From NCBI RefSeq assembly GCF_022513565.1, contig NZ_JAKWBE010000029.1, forward strand, positions 48,993-112,992: DNA of 64,000 nt. The letters are read 5' to 3'. Positions 61,041-64,000 of the stretch are shown one piece after another. The translations under genes were made by a program, and so were the position numbers. This stretch comes from Streptomyces gilvus (lineage in GTDB: Bacteria > Actinomycetota > Actinomycetes > Streptomycetales > Streptomycetaceae). The notes beneath the pieces are model-generated. The model worked only from the letters and a program-made list of their open reading frames with translations, was not told the origin of the DNA and made no database searches. Numbering within the stretch: position 1 is the first letter of the stretch; each line of letters starts with the position of its first letter.

Positions 61041-63482
61041 GTGGCTAGAAACTACGGAGACTTGTCGCCTTACGACTTTGAAGTTCTGGTCCGGGACATC
61101 CTTCAATCGGAGACAGGGCAGCGCTTGGAGACGTTCCCCCCGGGGCGCGACGGCGGGATCGACGTAAGGCTGTATCGGGATAACCGGGAAGAGCTCATCG
61201 TTCAATGCAAGCACAGTCCCGGTAGGAATTTCTCAGCCATAAAAGGAGAGCTCAAAAAAGAGGCGGCGAAAGTCTCCGGCAGGTTCAACTGTCGGTACAT
61301 TCTTGCATCCAGCGCCTCTTTGACACGCGCCAACAAGAAGGAGATATCTTCGATTTTTTCCGGAGTGAACCTTGCCGAGAATGATGTCTGGGGGGTTGAC
61401 GATCTGGAAAACTATCTCCGCATTCACCCAGGTGTGGAACAGGCGAACTTCAAACTCTGGATTACATCAACGGCGGTATTGCAGAGACTCCTGCATTCGG
61501 AAGTGTATGAGAGAAGTGCCGGTCTTGTCGAACAGATCTCTGCTCGAACTAGGTTGTATGTCCAGAATGATGCATTCCCTCATGCGCAAGAAATTCTCGA
61601 AAAGTATGGGGTCTGCCTAATCTCGGGACAACCAGGAATCGGTAAGACCACCCTGGCGGAAATGCTTCTCCTTAGGGCTCTTTCTGGTGACTGGAGTGTT
61701 TATGTTGCCTCCGAAGACATTGCGGACATCGAGAAAGTGTGGAGGCGTAACGAAAAGCAGATATTCTTCTATGACGACTTCCTTGGGCAGAATTCTCTCG
61801 TTGATAAGCTAAATAAGAACGAAGATAGCCGCTTGGCTCAGGTCATCAAGCGAATTCAGGCTGCCCCTGACAAGAGGCTGATCCTGACCACGCGCGAATA
61901 CATCTTGCGTCAAGCACGGCAGACGTACGAACCCTTGCGGCGTGTAGCAGTTCTAGACAATAGGCGGTTTATTCTTGACCTGCGCCACTACACTCGCTAT
62001 CAGAAAGCGCACATTCTTTACAACCACATCCATTTCTCTGGGATGTCGAGCAGTGCCCGCCGTACCATTCTGGACAATCAAAGGTATCGTAAGCTAATTG
62101 AGCATCGAAACTATAACCCGCGCCTGATTGAGTTGATCACGGCTTCATATGATGAAGAAGGGGCGGCGCCGCTTAAATTCTCTGACTACGCTGAGAGCGC
62201 CCTAGATGACCCAGCGCATCTATGGGAGACTATTTATGAAGATCAGCTATCTGACGTAGAGAGAAACCTACTGGCGGTCCTTTCTACGTTTCAGGCTGAG
62301 GTGGATCTTGGGGACCTTGAAGAGGCGGTGCTCGCCTATGAATCTGCTTGCGGCGCTCACCACTCATCGCGCCGACAAATAATGGCGGCGCTAAAGAGGC
62401 TGCAAGGAACTTTCGTCACGATTGAGAGTACCTCCTCACAAACGGCGGCTACTGAGCAAGATCACCAAGTCATCTTCGTCGGATTTTCGAATCCTTCCTT
62501 CAGTGACTATGTCTGCGGCTACTTGTCGTCTCGCGAGTCGGAACTCGATGAGTTGATTGACGGCTGTGTCTTTTTCGAGCAGCTAACAACCATCTGGACT
62601 TGGGCTGAAGGCAGCATCTACAAGTACTACTTGACCAAGCAGCACAGGGACTCCTCGACAGCGAGAAGGATGCAGCGGATCAGGCCCAGATTTACCTTGG
62701 AGAAGTTCACGCAAGCCCTTTTCCGTACTCGTGAAATGAAGTCAAGTATTTGGAACACGTTTCCGAAGAGGCCCAGGAGAGAAAGCTTCTCTCAAGCGGA
62801 GAGAGATCGCCAAATTCTTCGAATGGATGGCCGTTCGGAACGGGTCATGCTTTCTATGGTTGAGAGGAAGCAGTTAATCGCTGCATGCCTCGCGCGACTC
62901 GAAAAGGCTTCTGCGGCTACCATGTACTTGTATCTGGAGAGCGAAATTGCGGTTATAAAGCAACTCGCTGCCACTGTAGAGGATATGGTGCCCATTTCTG
63001 CGCTTCGGGATAAGGCGATGGAAGTCTGTGCTAATGATTTGAGCTCTCCTGAAGATTTTGAATACTATCTTCAGCTACTTAGTTTGCCGGGGGCGGCCAA
63101 TATTCCCGATATTACACGCGAGGTTGAAGATTTGCGGCGAAAGTTTATCTCTTTCGTCAGTGAATGGGATGAGGCTAGCGCTAGTGATGCAAATACTGTT
63201 TCTGACTGTGAAGATGCGGTTGGGAGGCTGCTGTCTGTCGCTGCAGAACTCGACGTTCAAGACGCGGTAATAACTCCAACGCTTGATGCTTCCCGTGCGC
63301 GCTTTCAGGAAGAAGAGGATCGAATCGATTTCGAAGAGGACCGGGATTACGAAGAACGTATGGCAGCTGAAGACCTGCGGCAGGCTAATGAGGCGGAGGA
63401 TCGTCAGCCTCTTTCCTTGAGTGACCTACGAGGGTCCTCCGAAAATGAAAGTATTGATAATATGTTCGACACGCTCAGGTGA
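61041..63482 (+). CDS. Mrr-type restriction nuclease fused to a STAND NTPase (predicted anti-phage defence protein)
   Basis: 813-aa protein. Residues 1-120 form an Mrr-like PD-(D/E)xK nuclease: PPGRDGGIDVRLY with Asp41, then IVQCKH with Gln55 and Lys57. Residues about 190-480 are a STAND-type NTPase: Walker A GQPGIGKTT (196-204), Walker B IFFYDDFLG (241-249) and TTREYIL (283-289), wording I associate with the nSTAND3 family. The remaining 330 residues are helical without recognisable repeats and end in a strongly acidic tail. The plan (nuclease, switch ATPase, C-terminal sensor) matches Avs-like immune proteins. It has AT-rich codons, unlike all neighbours, and an in-frame TTA at 62874. GTG 61041 has GAAGG 12 nt upstream. 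Confidence 0.85.
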   Translation: MARNYGDLSPYDFEVLVRDILQSETGQRLETFPPGRDGGIDVRLYRDNREELIVQCKHSPGRNFSAIKGELKKEAAKVSGRFNCRYILASSASLTRANKKEISSIFSGVNLAENDVWGVDDLENYLRIHPGVEQANFKLWITSTAVLQRLLHSEVYERSAGLVEQISARTRLYVQNDAFPHAQEILEKYGVCLISGQPGIGKTTLAEMLLLRALSGDWSVYVASEDIADIEKVWRRNEKQIFFYDDFLGQNSLVDKLNKNEDSRLAQVIKRIQAAPDKRLILTTREYILRQARQTYEPLRRVAVLDNRRFILDLRHYTRYQKAHILYNHIHFSGMSSSARRTILDNQRYRKLIEHRNYNPRLIELITASYDEEGAAPLKFSDYAESALDDPAHLWETIYEDQLSDVERNLLAVLSTFQAEVDLGDLEEAVLAYESACGAHHSSRRQIMAALKRLQGTFVTIESTSSQTAATEQDHQVIFVGFSNPSFSDYVCGYLSSRESELDELIDGCVFFEQLTTIWTWAEGSIYKYYLTKQHRDSSTARRMQRIRPRFTLEKFTQALFRTREMKSSIWNTFPKRPRRESFSQAERDRQILRMDGRSERVMLSMVERKQLIAACLARLEKASAATMYLYLESEIAVIKQLAATVEDMVPISALRDKAMEVCANDLSSPEDFEYYLQLLSLPGAANIPDITREVEDLRRKFISFVSEWDEASASDANTVSDCEDAVGRLLSVAAELDVQDAVITPTLDASRARFQEEEDRIDFEEDRDYEERMAAEDLRQANEAEDRQPLSLSDLRGSSENESIDNMFDTLR

Positions 63483-63570
63483 CTTCCTTGGGTACTTCCG
63501 ATGGGCGGATGGAGATCCCTGCACGTAGTGAATTCAGAACGGGAGTTCGGCCCCGGCGGTTCCACGCTTG

Positions 63571-64000
63571 ATGGCCAGGATCTGTGCATGGACTCTCGCG
63601 GCCTGGTTCTCCGGGCGCACAAGTGGAGACGCACTGACCGTGCGGGAGCTGGCCGCGTACATCTCGGCTCAGACTGTGGGTGCGGTCGCCGGTTCGGTCC
63701 TCGCTGATGCCATGTTCGCCGAACCGCTCGTGAAGTGGTCCACGCACGACCGTTCCGCCGGTCACCTGTGGCTGGCCGAGACGGTCGCGACGGCTGGGCT
63801 CGTGGTTCTGATCTTCGGCTTGACCCGTACGGTGCGCGCGCACCTGGCTCCGGCGGCCGTGGCGCTCTACATCGGTGCGGCGTACTGGTTCACCTCGTCC
63901 ACGTCCTTTGCCAACCCGGCAGTGACCATCGGGCAGGCCTTCACGGACACGTTCGCCGGAATCGCGCCGGCCTCCGTCCCGCCGTTCGTCATCGCCCAAC
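63571..64000 (+). pseudogene. 5'-truncated aquaporin-family gene, running off the window
   Basis: The frame open from 63532 reads ICAWTLAAWFSGRTSGD, ELAAYISAQTVGAVAGSVLADAMF, HLWLAETVATAGLVVLIFGL, VALYIGAAYWFTSSTSFANPAVTIGQAF and continues to the right edge. The second NPA box (FANPAVT) is intact, but the whole N-terminal third with the first NPA box (usually HFNP) is missing: the frame begins in foreign-looking sequence. ATG 63571 or GTG 63640 could be used but would give a channel lacking helices. GC content is again high, so this marks the right edge of the inserted segment. Actinobacterial aquaporins of this type often sit in arsenic clusters; nothing here shows that. Confidence 0.65.

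Noticed and set aside
63475..63999. Minus-strand frame of 174 codons at the right edge
   Set aside because: Its product is Arg/Gly/Asp-rich without domains and lies antisense to clear aquaporin homology with an NPA box.

Overview
The window is a very GC-rich actinobacterial chromosome segment and almost certainly comes from a Streptomyces. The reasons are the strong GC bias at third codon positions, many GTG starts, long antisense shadow frames, and the order tig-clpP1-clpP2-clpX-valS-folC-ndk-mreB-mreC-mreD-PBP2-rodA, which matches the conserved core order I recall from S. coelicolor. I see no rRNA, CRISPR array, transposase or integrase.

Region by region. 1-8.4 kb: the tail of an unknown gene, an ECF sigma factor fused to an N-terminal zinc ribbon and a C-terminal SnoaL-like domain, a degenerate short-chain dehydrogenase, aminopeptidase N, a MazE/MazF-type toxin-antitoxin pair, aspartate-semialdehyde dehydrogenase, and a sigma factor with its probable membrane anti-sigma partner. 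8.4-22.1 kb: a secreted subtilase, a Nudix hydrolase, a Tat-exported phosphoesterase, a glycosyltransferase, an AbiEi/DUF559-like protein, a second aminopeptidase N, a mycothiol-nitroreductase-like thioredoxin-fold protein, two tandem small zinc-ribbon proteins and a DUF574 methyltransferase. 22.1-28.6 kb: a sulfur-scavenging block on the minus strand (ROK regulator, ABC transporter for sulfonate-like compounds, flavin monooxygenase and TauD-type dioxygenase). It is preceded by two short cysteine-containing leader peptides not called by length-based gene finding. 28.8-38.5 kb: bioY, a gene-decay junction, an amino-acid permease, rpiB, a Nei-type glycosylase, an Eis-like acetyltransferase, a SpoIIE-type phosphatase, an HD protein and an acyltransferase.

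38.8-60.5 kb: two divergent tRNA genes (Gly-UCC and Pro-UGG), trigger factor, the Clp protease genes with a sequence matching the ClgR operator, valS, folC, ndk, the mre/PBP2/RodA cell-wall cluster, a CYTH-CHAD protein and a TIGR03960-type radical SAM enzyme.

60.5-64 kb: base composition changes abruptly. An AT-richer, single-gene insertion encodes an Mrr-type nuclease fused to a STAND NTPase (813 aa), with an in-frame TTA codon. It is followed by a 5'-truncated aquaporin running off the window. This looks like a horizontally acquired defence gene placed where the usual downstream partner of the radical SAM gene would be expected.

Two themes run through the window. One is sulfur control by attenuation: cysteine-codon leader peptides precede both the regulator and the transporter operon. 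The other is leaderless transcription: at least six genes have a TANNNT hexamer 6-7 nt upstream of the start codon and no Shine-Dalgarno sequence.
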